Source of the DNA: DATFGK01 sp046712825 | GTDB taxonomy: Bacteria > Actinomycetota > AC-67 | Length of the DNA: 20,300 nt | Direction: 5' to 3' | Assembly (NCBI GenBank): GCA_046712825.1 | Contig: JBKKCR010000037.1 | Coordinates: 1-20,300, forward strand | Position numbers and translations under genes: made by a program | The notes under the pieces: generated by a model | The model's input: only the letters and a program-made list of their open reading frames with translations | The model's database searches: none | Told to the model about the DNA's origin: nothing | Shown: one piece after another, positions 1-7,928 of the stretch | Layout: every line of letters starts with the position of its first letter | Numbering within the stretch: position 1 is the stretch's first letter

Positions 1-247
1 TGAAGCGGTTCAGCAAGCGCCGGTTCGCACCCAGCGTTGCGCGTCTTCCGGCCGGCGGCGTCCGGCCGAACCCGGCGAGATCGATCGCGAGAACGCGTCC
101 CTGCTCGGCGAGACCGGGCGCGACCGAGAGCCAGTTCACGTGCGAGCCGCCGAGGCCGTGGACCAAGACGAACGTCGGCCCTTCGGAGGGGCCGTTCCAT
201 TCCGCGTAGTGAACGGGGCCGTCGAGCTCGACGGTGTGGGATTCCAC
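1..247 (-). CDS. Alpha/beta hydrolase, N-terminal part (runs off the left edge)
   Basis: About 82 residues are visible, starting at a GTG at 247-245; the C-terminal part lies outside the window. The translation has the opening strands of an alpha/beta-hydrolase fold: VLVHGLGGSHVNW is the oxyanion-hole HG motif, and VLAIDLAGFGRTPP is the DxxGxG turn after strand beta-4. The nucleophile elbow, acid and histidine are not visible, so the substrate (ester, epoxide or other) cannot be named. No in-frame ATG lies nearby, and the stop of the upstream metallophosphoesterase gene is only 11 bases away, so the GTG start and co-transcription with that gene are the simplest reading. Shine-Dalgarno pairing upstream of the GTG is weak, consistent with translational coupling. 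Confidence 0.85.
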   Translation of the reverse strand, partial: MESHTVELDGPVHYAEWNGPSEGPTFVLVHGLGGSHVNWLSVAPGLAEQGRVLAIDLAGFGRTPPAGRRATLGANRRLLNRF

Positions 248-258
248 GGAGGGTAAGC

Positions 259-2493
259 CTACCCGAGCGGCGGCCGCCGGGCGGGAACGCCCAGCATCCA
301 ATCGCGCACCCGCGCGCGGGCGATCCAGAACAAGGCGGCCGCCGCGAAGAACAGCAGAGACGCCGACGCGATCGCCCAGTCTGGGAGCGCACTGCGGGTC
401 GCCGGTTCCTCCACCTCACGCGACTGTGCCGTGCCGAACGTCCGCGTGAACGAGGACGACGTGGACTGCAGTTCGCCCGCCGAGGGGATGTCCGGAAGAG
501 CACCGGGGAGTGCTCCTGGGTTGACCGCTCCGACGGCGGGCGGGACGACCTTCGTGCCGGCCACCGCGCGCGTGAACTTCACGCCCGACGCGACGGCGGA
601 CATCGGGTTCGCGATCAGGAGCTCGACGTTGCGGTCCTGGGAGGGTCCGGGGACGAGCGAGTTCTCCGGGCCGCGTGCGTCCGCGTCGGCCGCGTGTCCC
701 CCTTGCGGGTCGTTGTAGCCGACCTCGCGCGCCACGGCCGCCAGGTACTCCTCGTTGACCTCCGCGGTGCCGGCTCCCATCACGCTTTCGTCGGTCGGAT
801 CGTCGGCCCACTCGATGCACGTGGCCGAATCCGTTGCGTCCCCGCGGCACGCCTGGGGCGGCGCCGTCGCGTCGAAGATGACCCCGAAGACCGAGAGCGT
901 GCCGTCCTTGTTGTCGACGATCTCGAGCGTCCGGCTCTGGCTCGGCCAGTCGGCGTGCGAGGAGCTGTTCACCTCCCAGTAGCCTGTGCCCGGCTTGCCG
1001 TCGGCGGCCGGGAGTCCGGCCCTCGGCCACACGCGGTTCTCGTGGGTGTGTCCGGCCGCGTGCAGCACAACGTTCGGGAAGCGGAGCAGGAGCGCCGACG
1101 TCTCCTCGCCGAAGGCGCGCCCATCGTCGTCGACCCGCTCGAGGGTGGGGAAGTCGGTCGTCTTGAGGTTGACGGGGAAGCTCTCATCCATGGAGTCCTT
1201 GGTGTGATGCGAGAAGACGACCACGAGTGAGTTCTTCGCCGCCGCGTTGGTCGCGAGGCCGCCCGATGCGTCGTAGTAGCGCGAGGAGTGCGCGACCAGC
1301 TCTCGCTCGAGCCACGCCAGCTGCTGCGTGTCGAGGTTGCCGCCTGCGAAACCTTCGTCGGGGTTCGTGTCGAGGACGACGTAATGGATGCCCGCCGAGT
1401 CGTAGGAGTAACACAGGCGCGCGAGCGGTTCGCCGGCGGCGTCGGTGCAGCGCGGGCCCAGGAGGCCGTGACCGGCCGGCAAGCCCGTCGAACCTCGCGC
1501 GTCGGGATCGAGCGCTTTCGCTTGGGCCGGAGGGAGATGCTCTGCCGCCCATTGATTCCTGGTCAAGGTCGCGCGAAGGGCGTCCGGCGTCACGAGGCCG
1601 GTCGTCGCCGGCCGCGAAAGCACCCGCGTCCAGAACGCGGGGTCGGAAGCCTTGGCCGGATCGGCGCAAAGCTCTTGCAGGTAGTCGGGCCCGAGGGTGC
1701 GGATGAACAGCGGTCCCTGCGCGTAGGTGTGCGCGAGCTCCCACCAACCGGGGAGGTTCGGCAAGGTGCCCTGGACCTTCGCGTCGTGGTTGCCCAGCAC
1801 CGAGTACCAGGGAACGGGCTGCCCGTTCGCGTTCCGCAGTCCCGGCGCGAAGAACGGATCGTTCGCGAGCTCGAGGATGCTGCGGCCGCCGGCCGGGCTC
1901 GGCCAGGGGTCGCTGCCCTGCGGTCCTTCGTACCAATCGTGGTTCCCGGAGTCGGGATCGAGCAGCTTGCCGCCGTCGAGGAGGTCGATGAACCATCGCG
2001 TCTCGTTCCGCTGCGTGTTGTCGGCGGCGTCTCCGAGCTGGATCCCGAAGTCGAACGGTCTTCCCGTGACGGGACCGGACGCTATCGCGTTCGCCGCACG
2101 GATGTTCGAGTTGATGAGGTGCGGAACCATTGACTCCTGCGGTCTGAACGCCGAGATGAACGGATGCGATCCGCACAGGTCGATCCAGGGGCCGCGGAGC
2201 GGAGACTCCTCGTCGGCCAGCTGGAAGTCGGCGAAGCCGACGAACGACGCGAGCGCATCGCGGCGGCTCTCGCGTCCCGCTTGTGCTTTCGCGAGGTCCT
2301 CGCGGACGAGCAGCGCTTCACCAGCCGCGTACTCGAATCGCCCGTCGCCGTTGAGGTCGAGGATCGTCCGCTCGAGGGTCGTGCCGGCGGGATTCACCTG
2401 CGCGCCGGAGCCCATCGATGCCAAGGCAGCGACGGCCGCAGCCATTGCAGCAAGCAGCCCGAAACGCCGGCGGAGCCGTCCGTTGAACGTCAT
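259..2493 (-). CDS. Secreted, membrane-anchored metallophosphoesterase (PPA1498-like family)
   Basis: The protein has 744 residues. The N-terminus (basic RLRRR, then hydrophobic residues 11-29) is a signal peptide. Calcineurin-type metal-binding motifs follow in order: D89-x-Q91, GD at 154-155 with N159, GNHD at 234-237, HH at 429-430 and GHTH at 481-484. The first motif has Gln where the superfamily usually has His. A hydrophobic segment at about 705-726, followed by Arg-rich residues, looks like a C-terminal membrane anchor, so the catalytic part should sit outside the membrane. The opening TTLERTI and overall architecture resemble the actinobacterial PPA1498 metallophosphoesterase family (TIGR03767, from memory). 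Residues 46-58 (DLNGDGRFEYAAGE region) look like an EF-hand calcium loop. The substrate is unknown. ATG 2493 is chosen because the signal peptide begins there; no clear ribosome-binding site is seen. It lies 63 bases downstream of glpD on the same strand. Confidence 0.88.
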   Translation of the reverse strand: MTFNGRLRRRFGLLAAMAAAVAALASMGSGAQVNPAGTTLERTILDLNGDGRFEYAAGEALLVREDLAKAQAGRESRRDALASFVGFADFQLADEESPLRGPWIDLCGSHPFISAFRPQESMVPHLINSNIRAANAIASGPVTGRPFDFGIQLGDAADNTQRNETRWFIDLLDGGKLLDPDSGNHDWYEGPQGSDPWPSPAGGRSILELANDPFFAPGLRNANGQPVPWYSVLGNHDAKVQGTLPNLPGWWELAHTYAQGPLFIRTLGPDYLQELCADPAKASDPAFWTRVLSRPATTGLVTPDALRATLTRNQWAAEHLPPAQAKALDPDARGSTGLPAGHGLLGPRCTDAAGEPLARLCYSYDSAGIHYVVLDTNPDEGFAGGNLDTQQLAWLERELVAHSSRYYDASGGLATNAAAKNSLVVVFSHHTKDSMDESFPVNLKTTDFPTLERVDDDGRAFGEETSALLLRFPNVVLHAAGHTHENRVWPRAGLPAADGKPGTGYWEVNSSSHADWPSQSRTLEIVDNKDGTLSVFGVIFDATAPPQACRGDATDSATCIEWADDPTDESVMGAGTAEVNEEYLAAVAREVGYNDPQGGHAADADARGPENSLVPGPSQDRNVELLIANPMSAVASGVKFTRAVAGTKVVPPAVGAVNPGALPGALPDIPSAGELQSTSSSFTRTFGTAQSREVEEPATRSALPDWAIASASLLFFAAAALFWIARARVRDWMLGVPARRPPLG

Positions 2494-2556
2494 GTTGTAC
2501 TAACGAAGGATTTGCCCTGTGAGGTCTGGGTTCCTGCACAGATGAACCCGCTCAAG

Positions 2557-4260
2557 TCACCCACCCGTACCGACAACTCGTGCGGAATCGGGCGAAGCGC
2601 CCTTCGCCGACCCAGATCCTCCGGGCCGGGCCACCGGACCCCGCTCTTGAGCGATCTTCGCGGCCATGGTCGTTATCTGCTCGGCCATCGCGGGGCCGAG
2701 CCCCAGGCGGCGGGCGACCAAGCCCGGCGCGGCCGAGGAGAGGCCGGCGTCGCGGTCGGCGAGCGAGAGGCGGGTGCGTCGCTCCAGCACGTCCGAGAGC
2801 GAGGCTGCCATCTCGCGATCCACCGCCCACACCGCCTCAGCGGCCAGCCATGGCAAGCCCGGCACGAGCGGGAGAGCGAGGTCGGGCTCCGACGCCGCGA
2901 GCTCGAGCACCGCGGGCGCCCGATCTCCGAACGTCTCGACGAGATGGCGCGCCGACGCTTCGGAGATACCGGCGCGGTCCGCTGTGGCGATCGTCTCCGC
3001 CAGCAAACCGTCGAGCGGCCGCGTGAGCCCGATCGAGAGCTGTTTCGTGCGCGACCGCGTCCGCACCCCGAGCCGCGAGCACACGAGATCGACCGTGTCG
3101 GCTGCCATGCGACGGTACGTCGTCAGTTTCCCCCCAGTGATCGTCACGAGCCCGGCGGGCGACGCCGACAGATGCTGGGTGCGCGATAGGTCCGCCGTTC
3201 GCGCCTCGGGTCCGCCTGCGCCGGCCAGCAGCGGACGCAGGCCCGCCCACGCCGACACGACGTCGGACGGGTTCACGTCGACGCCCAGCGACCAGTTGAC
3301 GGCCGACAGTGTGTAGCGAACGTCGTCGTCGTCGACGGAGGGAGAATCGAGCGGGCCGTCGTACGTGGTGTCGGTCGTCCCGAGCACCACGGTGTCTCCC
3401 CACCCCGGTATCGCGAACAACGAGCGCCGGTCGCGCGCGACCGACGGCATGACCACGGCGCTTCGCACCGGCACCGCGGAAGCGGGAACGACGAGATGGA
3501 TCCCCTTGGCCGGCCGGATCGGTGGCGCGGCCGATCGCGCCTCGAGCCGTCCGACCTCGTCCGCCCAGACACCCGCGGCATTGACGAAGCAGCGCGCGCG
3601 GACCGTGATCTCTTTGCCGGTCATCTCGTCGGAGACGAACGCCGCGGCGATCGTGCCGCCGGAGGTGTCGAAGCCGTGAACCCGCGCGTGGTTCACGACC
3701 ACCGCGCCGAACCCGTGCGCGGTGCGCAGCACCTCGAAGACGAGCCGCGCGTCGTCTGTGGTCGCGTCCCAGTATGTCCACGCTCCGACGACGCGCTTGG
3801 GGTCGAGTGAGGGAGTGAGACGCTTGATGTCGACGTCGCTCGCTCGGCGATGACGGCCGAACCCTTTCCTTCCCGCGACGATGTCGTACATCGTCAGCCC
3901 GATCGTGGCGAAACGTGTCTGGATCCCCTTCTTGTACGCGGGGAACAGGAAGCGCTGTGGTCGCACCAGCTGCGGTGCGAGGCGCCGCAGCAGGTCGCGC
4001 TCGCGGCTCGCTTCCCAAGTGAGCCGGAAGTCGTACTGCGCCAGATAGCGCAGCCCACCGTGGACCATCTTCGAGGAGCGGCTCGAGGTTCCGGACGCGA
4101 AATCGTCCCGCTCGACCAGGGCGACGGACAGGCCCCGGCTTGCCGCATCCAGGGCCACGCCGGCCCCGGTTATGCCCCCGCCGACGACGCAGACGTCGAA
4201 AGCCTCGCGCTCGAGGCGCTGGAGGTTCTCTGCGCGTGTGTCGGGCCCGATCTCCGGCAC
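2557..4260 (-). CDS. glpD: Aerobic glycerol-3-phosphate dehydrogenase, FAD-dependent
   Basis: The enzyme oxidises sn-glycerol 3-phosphate to dihydroxyacetone phosphate at the membrane and passes electrons from FAD to quinone; it serves glycerol and lipid-glycerol catabolism. With a start at GTG 4260 it has 567 residues, normal for GlpD. The Rossmann motif VVGGGITGAG lies near residues 25-34 with the acidic end of beta-2 at VERDD. The GlpD signatures SSKMVHGGLRYL and ITGGKLTTYRRMA are present, and a C-terminal helical GlpD domain closes the protein. GTG 4260 is preferred because it sits exactly 7 bases after a TATGAT box (4273-4268 on this strand), implying a leaderless mRNA; ATG 4272 would fall inside that box. 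A further extension to 4407 is Arg-rich and overlaps the divergent peptidase gene, so it was not used. The divergent neighbour shares the promoter core. Confidence 0.93.
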   Translation of the reverse strand: MPEIGPDTRAENLQRLEREAFDVCVVGGGITGAGVALDAASRGLSVALVERDDFASGTSSRSSKMVHGGLRYLAQYDFRLTWEASRERDLLRRLAPQLVRPQRFLFPAYKKGIQTRFATIGLTMYDIVAGRKGFGRHRRASDVDIKRLTPSLDPKRVVGAWTYWDATTDDARLVFEVLRTAHGFGAVVVNHARVHGFDTSGGTIAAAFVSDEMTGKEITVRARCFVNAAGVWADEVGRLEARSAAPPIRPAKGIHLVVPASAVPVRSAVVMPSVARDRRSLFAIPGWGDTVVLGTTDTTYDGPLDSPSVDDDDVRYTLSAVNWSLGVDVNPSDVVSAWAGLRPLLAGAGGPEARTADLSRTQHLSASPAGLVTITGGKLTTYRRMAADTVDLVCSRLGVRTRSRTKQLSIGLTRPLDGLLAETIATADRAGISEASARHLVETFGDRAPAVLELAASEPDLALPLVPGLPWLAAEAVWAVDREMAASLSDVLERRTRLSLADRDAGLSSAAPGLVARRLGLGPAMAEQITTMAAKIAQERGPVARPGGSGSAKGASPDSARVVGTGG

Positions 4261-4266
4261 GGCGCC

Positions 4267-4273
4267 TATCATA
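4267..4273. promoter_or_regulatory. Symmetric -10 core for divergent glpD and M24 peptidase genes
   Basis: The core reads TATCAT on the plus strand (4267-4272) and TATGAT on the minus strand (4273-4268), each matching TANNNT. On the minus strand the 7-base spacer leads to GTG 4260, as expected for a leaderless start. On the plus strand the expected start of transcription (about 4279-4280) lies just before ATG 4284. No convincing -35 hexamer is visible on either side. The architecture matches the second divergent pair at 10029-10036. Confidence 0.55.
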
Positions 4274-4283
4274 GATGTCGCCG

Positions 4284-5384
4284 ATGACCTCGCCCTCCTC
4301 CAAACGTCTGACGCGAGCCCGCGCCGAGATGGAGCGAGCCGGGATCGATGCGCTGATCGTCGGGCCGTCGGCCGATCTGCGTTACCTGACCGGGTACGAC
4401 GCGCCACTTCTCGAGCGACTGACCATGCTGGTCCTACCCTCGGCCGGCGAACCGGCGCTCATCGTTCCGGAGCTGGAGCGGCCGCGGGCGGAAGATTCGG
4501 GCGCCGGGGACGTCGTACGGATCGTGACGTGGAACGAGACCGATGACCCCTACGCACACGTTCGCACCGCCGTGGGCGCCGACCATGCCACGCTCGCGGT
4601 AGGGGAGCGGATGTGGGCGACGTTCCTGCTGGCGCTGCAAGACGCGTACCCAGCCGCGGTCTTCTCACGTGCGTCGGGGATCCTGAACGCGCTGCGGATC
4701 CGCAAGGACGCGAACGAGCTCGATGCACTCCGAAGAGCAGCGGCGGCGGCGGACGGCGTCGCGACGGGGCTGGCGGGGGAGCGGGTTTCGGGCCGCACGG
4801 AGCGCGAGGTTGCTCGCTGGATCTCCGAAGCGCTCATCATGCGCGGATGCGAGCAGGTCGGCTTCGCGATCGTCGCGTCGGGGCCGAACTCCGCTTCGCC
4901 GCACCACGAGCCCGGGGACCGCGTGATCGAGCGGGGGGACGCGCTCGTCTGCGACTTCGGCGGCACGATCGACGGCTACTCGTCCGACATCACGCGAACG
5001 TTCTGTGTCGGCGAGCCGCCGGACGGTTTCGCCGACGTCTACACCGTCCTGGCGAGAGCGCAGGACGCCGCGGTGAGCGCCGTCGCGCCGGGCGTCCCGG
5101 CCGAGGATGTCGACGCTGCTGCTCGCAAGGTGATCGACGCGGCCGGCTACGGCGACGCCTTCATCCACCGCACAGGCCACGGCATCGGTCTCGAGGTCCA
5201 CGAGGAGCCATACATCGTCGCAGGCAACGCCGAGCCGCTCACCGCGGGGATGACGTTCAGCGTCGAGCCGGGGATCTACTTGCGTGGCCGATTCGGCATG
5301 CGCCTCGAGGACATCGTCGCGGTCACCGACGACGGCGTCGAGCGATTGAACGCCGCGCCGCGTAACCCGGTGGTGCTGACGTGA
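4284..5384 (+). CDS. M24 family metallopeptidase (Xaa-Pro aminopeptidase/dipeptidase type)
   Basis: About 366 residues. An N-terminal creatinase-like domain (residues 1 to about 135) includes RYLTGYDAP, typical of prolidases and Xaa-Pro aminopeptidases. The C-terminal pita-bread domain carries all five dinuclear metal ligands: D224 (in CDFGG), D235 (in YSSDITRTF), H299 (in HRTGHGIGLEVHEEP), E328 (in SVEPGIY) and E342 (in RLEDIV). It should be a cytoplasmic Mn/Co-dependent peptidase acting next to proline; the exact substrate cannot be read. Two starts are possible, ATG 4275 and ATG 4284. The second is chosen because the -10 box at 4267-4272 would start transcription after 4275. The stop overlaps the next gene's GTG start (GTGA at 5381-5384), so translation of the two is coupled. 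Confidence 0.92.
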   Translation: MTSPSSKRLTRARAEMERAGIDALIVGPSADLRYLTGYDAPLLERLTMLVLPSAGEPALIVPELERPRAEDSGAGDVVRIVTWNETDDPYAHVRTAVGADHATLAVGERMWATFLLALQDAYPAAVFSRASGILNALRIRKDANELDALRRAAAAADGVATGLAGERVSGRTEREVARWISEALIMRGCEQVGFAIVASGPNSASPHHEPGDRVIERGDALVCDFGGTIDGYSSDITRTFCVGEPPDGFADVYTVLARAQDAAVSAVAPGVPAEDVDAAARKVIDAAGYGDAFIHRTGHGIGLEVHEEPYIVAGNAEPLTAGMTFSVEPGIYLRGRFGMRLEDIVAVTDDGVERLNAAPRNPVVLT

Positions 5385-6403
5385 AGACGCTCGCTTCGGG
5401 CTGGTGCCCGAGGCACGACCGCGTGTTCGAGAGAGCGAACGACTGCCCGGAGTGCGGAACCGCGCTCGTTCCCTTGGGTGCCGCGCAGGAGATCATCCCG
5501 CGCGACGCCGCGCTCGTCCTCGACGAGCCGGGCCAACCCGAACCAGAGCCGTCGACGAACCCATGGATCTTCCGAGCCTTCATCGCGATGGCACTCATAG
5601 GCGCGTTCGCCCTGGGCTTGGTGTTCCCGCGGGACGAGCCGGCATCCGTTCCGGGAGACACGCCGGGCACTTCTCACGAGCTCGTCGCGATCCAGCCCCA
5701 GGCAAGTGCGGCGGGGGCACAGATCCAGCTCGAACGCATGACGCAATCGGGGGATCGGATCACCGCATCGTTCCGAACCTTGACCGGCTTCAGCGTTCCA
5801 CGGCTGATCGAAGGCGCAGCGGTCGAGGTCACGGTCGCGGCGTCCGGGGGAGGGGGGAGGTCCTTCAGTGTCTCCGACGTCCAACTCGTGGTCGACGCGA
5901 ACGGCTTCACCCTGGCCGGCCGGATGGACCAGCCCGGACGGGTCATCAGTCTGCGGATCAGCTCCATCCAGGTCCTGGTGGGACGATCCCCGGAATGGTC
6001 GGCGAACGTGTCGTCGGTGTGGCCCGTGGCGTCCGACGATGAGCCGCAGGTTCTTCGCGTGAAGCAGCCGTCGCGCGCGGTCGCCGGCGGATCGGTGCGG
6101 CTCACCGCTCTGATCGCCTGGAGCGACCGGCTGGAGGCGGTGTTCGAGCTCAAAGGACTGGGCGGCGAAGCCGGCAACCGGGCGGAGATCGCGGGCTTCG
6201 AGCTCCTCACATCCTCCCCCGGCCAGGCGACGGGGACGAACGTGCACGGGAGATCGATCTCGGCGAGCGACACCGAGCTGATCTCGGCCGGGCAGATGAT
6301 CGCCCGATTCGAGTCCGTCCCCGACGACGCGGGGCCGGTGGGCATCCGCGCGACACGGGTTTTCGACTTCATCGCGGGCCCGTGGACGTGGCGGTTCGAA
6401 TGA
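5381..6403 (+). CDS. Zinc-ribbon-like, single-pass membrane protein with beta-rich ectodomain (paralogue 1)
   Basis: I do not recognise this 340-residue family. The first 30 residues hold a compact metal-site candidate: C9-x2-H12 (WCPRH) and C22-x2-C25 (CPECGTALV). An acidic, Pro-rich linker follows, then one hydrophobic helix at about 63-82 (FRAFIAMALIGAFALGLVF), predicting an N-terminal cytoplasmic head and an external C-terminal part. Residues 95-340 alternate hydrophobic and polar residues in strand-like fashion and end in GPWTWRFE. The gene directly downstream encodes a diverged copy with the same order of elements. The GTG start overlaps the M24 peptidase stop (GTGA), so it is probably translated together with the peptidase. 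A role in envelope sensing or protein assembly is possible but not shown by the sequence. A short G-run (GGGGGAGGGGGG near 5847) encodes a Gly-rich loop. Confidence 0.82.
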   Translation: MKTLASGWCPRHDRVFERANDCPECGTALVPLGAAQEIIPRDAALVLDEPGQPEPEPSTNPWIFRAFIAMALIGAFALGLVFPRDEPASVPGDTPGTSHELVAIQPQASAAGAQIQLERMTQSGDRITASFRTLTGFSVPRLIEGAAVEVTVAASGGGGRSFSVSDVQLVVDANGFTLAGRMDQPGRVISLRISSIQVLVGRSPEWSANVSSVWPVASDDEPQVLRVKQPSRAVAGGSVRLTALIAWSDRLEAVFELKGLGGEAGNRAEIAGFELLTSSPGQATGTNVHGRSISASDTELISAGQMIARFESVPDDAGPVGIRATRVFDFIAGPWTWRFE

Positions 6404-6416
6404 GCGAGGGCGCCGC

Positions 6417-7376
6417 GTGACCGGATGGTGCCCGGTCCACGACCGAACCTATGAAGCCGACGACGGGTTCTGTCCTCGCTGCGGAACCGCGCTCGTCACC
6501 GACGACATTCCCTCGGACGACGCGACGGTGATCGTCCGAACGAACGAGCCCGAGCCCGAGATCAGCTCGGATCGACCGTCGGCGCGCCGGCCGAGCACGA
6601 CGGTTATCGGGATCGCGGCCGCCGTTGTCGTTGCCTTCGTTGCCGGCCTCGCCTTCCCCGACGCGGATACGGCGGGCGATCGAACCGTCTCGTCTCCGCG
6701 TGACGCCGCGGTGGACCTCAACGTCGGCGTCACGCGGAACAGCGCGAGCCTTTCCCTCCGCCTCGAGAGCTTTACCCAGCGAGGGCAGAACGTCGTCGCC
6801 CGGATCAGCGTTGGTTCCGCGGATGGCGCAGACCTTGGCAAGCTCCGCAGCGCGTCGGTTTGGCTCATCCTCGCGGGAGGCGGTGAGATCTCCGACGAGG
6901 TTGCCGTGCGCTCGACGATCACCGGATTCATCATCGAGGGCAGGCTCCTTCCCAGCGCGACTGCGCCCGTTATCGGGGTGCGGATCGACTCGCTGGGCTT
7001 CGGGTACGCCGCCGGAGACGACATCCCGATCGACCTGTCCGGCGTGTGGCCGGCGACGCCCGCGAACCAGCCCCGCTCCGACAAGGCGACGGGAAGACTG
7101 GAGCTCGACGGGCTCGAGTTTGATCTGCGTGGGGTCGTCGGGTGGGTCGATCACGTCGACGTCGGTCTGTCGATCAGGGGGACGCGGCCCGGCTGGGACT
7201 ACGGAACCCGGTACGAGCTCGTCTCCGATGCGATCTACGAAGGCTTCGCGCAGGGAACCCCCGACTCCGCGATCGTGCGGTTCGATTCGCTTCCCTCGGG
7301 CAAGCGCCGTTGGAGCTTCCGCGTGTCACTCGGGAGCGCTTCGGCCGTCGGGCCGTGGGAATGGTCGTTCGTCTGA
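6417..7376 (+). CDS. Zinc-ribbon-like, single-pass membrane protein with beta-rich ectodomain (paralogue 2)
   Basis: This 319-residue protein is a diverged tandem duplicate of the preceding one. Shared elements in the same order are: WCPVHDR with C5 and H8; C19-x2-C22 in CPRCGTALV; an acidic EPEPE linker; a helix at about 61-80 ending GLAFP (GLVFP in the neighbour); TGFIIEGR (NGFTLAGR in the neighbour); a GVWP motif (SVWP in the neighbour); and a terminal GPWEWSFV (GPWTWRFE). Topology should again be cytoplasmic head, one membrane span, external beta-rich domain. The GTG start at 6417 lies 13 bases after the upstream stop, behind a GAGGG ribosome-binding site at 6406-6410. It ends the operon; a new promoter follows. 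Function unknown. The second half of the ectodomain (RLELDGLEF onwards) may repeat the fold of the first half. Confidence 0.82.
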   Translation: MTGWCPVHDRTYEADDGFCPRCGTALVTDDIPSDDATVIVRTNEPEPEISSDRPSARRPSTTVIGIAAAVVVAFVAGLAFPDADTAGDRTVSSPRDAAVDLNVGVTRNSASLSLRLESFTQRGQNVVARISVGSADGADLGKLRSASVWLILAGGGEISDEVAVRSTITGFIIEGRLLPSATAPVIGVRIDSLGFGYAAGDDIPIDLSGVWPATPANQPRSDKATGRLELDGLEFDLRGVVGWVDHVDVGLSIRGTRPGWDYGTRYELVSDAIYEGFAQGTPDSAIVRFDSLPSGKRRWSFRVSLGSASAVGPWEWSFV

Positions 7377-7390
7377 CCTCTTAGCCTTCT

Positions 7391-7419
7391 TTTCAGGCAC
7401 AGGGAGGTGGTGTTAGATT
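7391..7419 (+). promoter_or_regulatory. Candidate promoter for the SnoaL-like / di-iron protein operon
   Basis: A TAGATT box (7414-7419, TANNNT) lies 17 bases after TTTCAG (7391-7396), a partial match to TTGACA. Transcription would start near 7426, immediately before the palindrome at 7427-7442. The gap between the upstream stop (7376) and the downstream ATG (7466) is 89 bases and no terminator hairpin is visible in it. Confidence 0.45.
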
Positions 7420-7426
7420 CCGAGGA

Positions 7427-7442
7427 GTTACCGGCCGGTAAC
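7427..7442. promoter_or_regulatory. Perfect 16-bp palindrome, probable repressor operator
   Basis: The sequence GTTACCGGCCGGTAAC is its own reverse complement. It lies just downstream of the TAGATT -10 box, at or next to the expected transcription start, and 23 bases before the ATG of the SnoaL-like gene. Length and symmetry fit a dimeric regulator such as a TetR-family repressor; binding here would block initiation. The ribosome-binding site GGAGGTGG (7452-7459) lies downstream and is not part of it. No regulator gene is present in the window, so the cognate protein is unknown. Confidence 0.6.
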
Positions 7443-7465
7443 CCGCGGCGGGGAGGTGGACGACG

Positions 7466-7897
7466 ATGGCCGACGCAAGCGACGTCGCTCGCGCTCATGA
7501 CGACGCCTGGAACGCCAAGGACGTCGAGGGACGGAAAGCATGTTCGGCGCCGAACATCGAGCTCGAGATGCCGGGCGGGATGCAGCTCAAGGGCGTGGAT
7601 CAGGTTCGCCAGGTCGAAGCAGTTTTCTGGGAGGCGCTTCCGGACTCCCAGATCATGTCGACGGATGTTTTCACTTCGGGCGACTCAGTGATCGCTGAGG
7701 GCTTTCTGACCGGCACGCACACGGGCGTGTTCCGCACGCCACAAGGCGAGATCCCCGCGAGCGGCAATCCGGTGAACCTTCGTTACGTCTCCATCAAGGG
7801 CGTCTCCGGCGGCAAGATCGTCTCCGAGCATCTGTACTTCGACCAGATGGAGTTCATGACGCAGATCGGAGCTCTTCCTCCAATGGGTTCTGCTTAA
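7466..7897 (+). CDS. SnoaL-like / NTF2-fold polyketide-cyclase superfamily protein
   Basis: This 143-residue protein has the composition of a single NTF2-like (SnoaL) domain: an opening helix AHDDAWNAKDVEG, a strand LEMPGGMQLKG, the segment FWEALPDSQI, then a run of strands DSVIAEGFLTGTHTG and SGGKIVSEHLYFDQMEFMTQIG. Members include cyclases, isomerases and many small-molecule-binding proteins of unknown substrate, so no reaction is assigned. The start is well supported by GGAGGTGG at 7452-7459, 6 bases before ATG. It lies 31 bases upstream of the di-iron protein gene, and the two probably form a small operon behind the promoter and palindrome at 7391-7442. Confidence 0.85.
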   Translation: MADASDVARAHDDAWNAKDVEGRKACSAPNIELEMPGGMQLKGVDQVRQVEAVFWEALPDSQIMSTDVFTSGDSVIAEGFLTGTHTGVFRTPQGEIPASGNPVNLRYVSIKGVSGGKIVSEHLYFDQMEFMTQIGALPPMGSA

Positions 7898-7928
7898 GCG
7901 CACCTCCCGAATCGATCGGAGACCAATC

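Noticed and set aside
37..1230. Long plus-strand open frame opposite the metallophosphoesterase and hydrolase genes
   Set aside because: Arg/Gly-rich, no domain; it is a shadow of the genuine minus-strand genes in GC-rich DNA.
4261..4407. GlpD starting at 4407 or at ATG 4272
   Set aside because: The extension is Arg-rich and overlaps the divergent peptidase; ATG 4272 falls inside the TATGAT -10 box.
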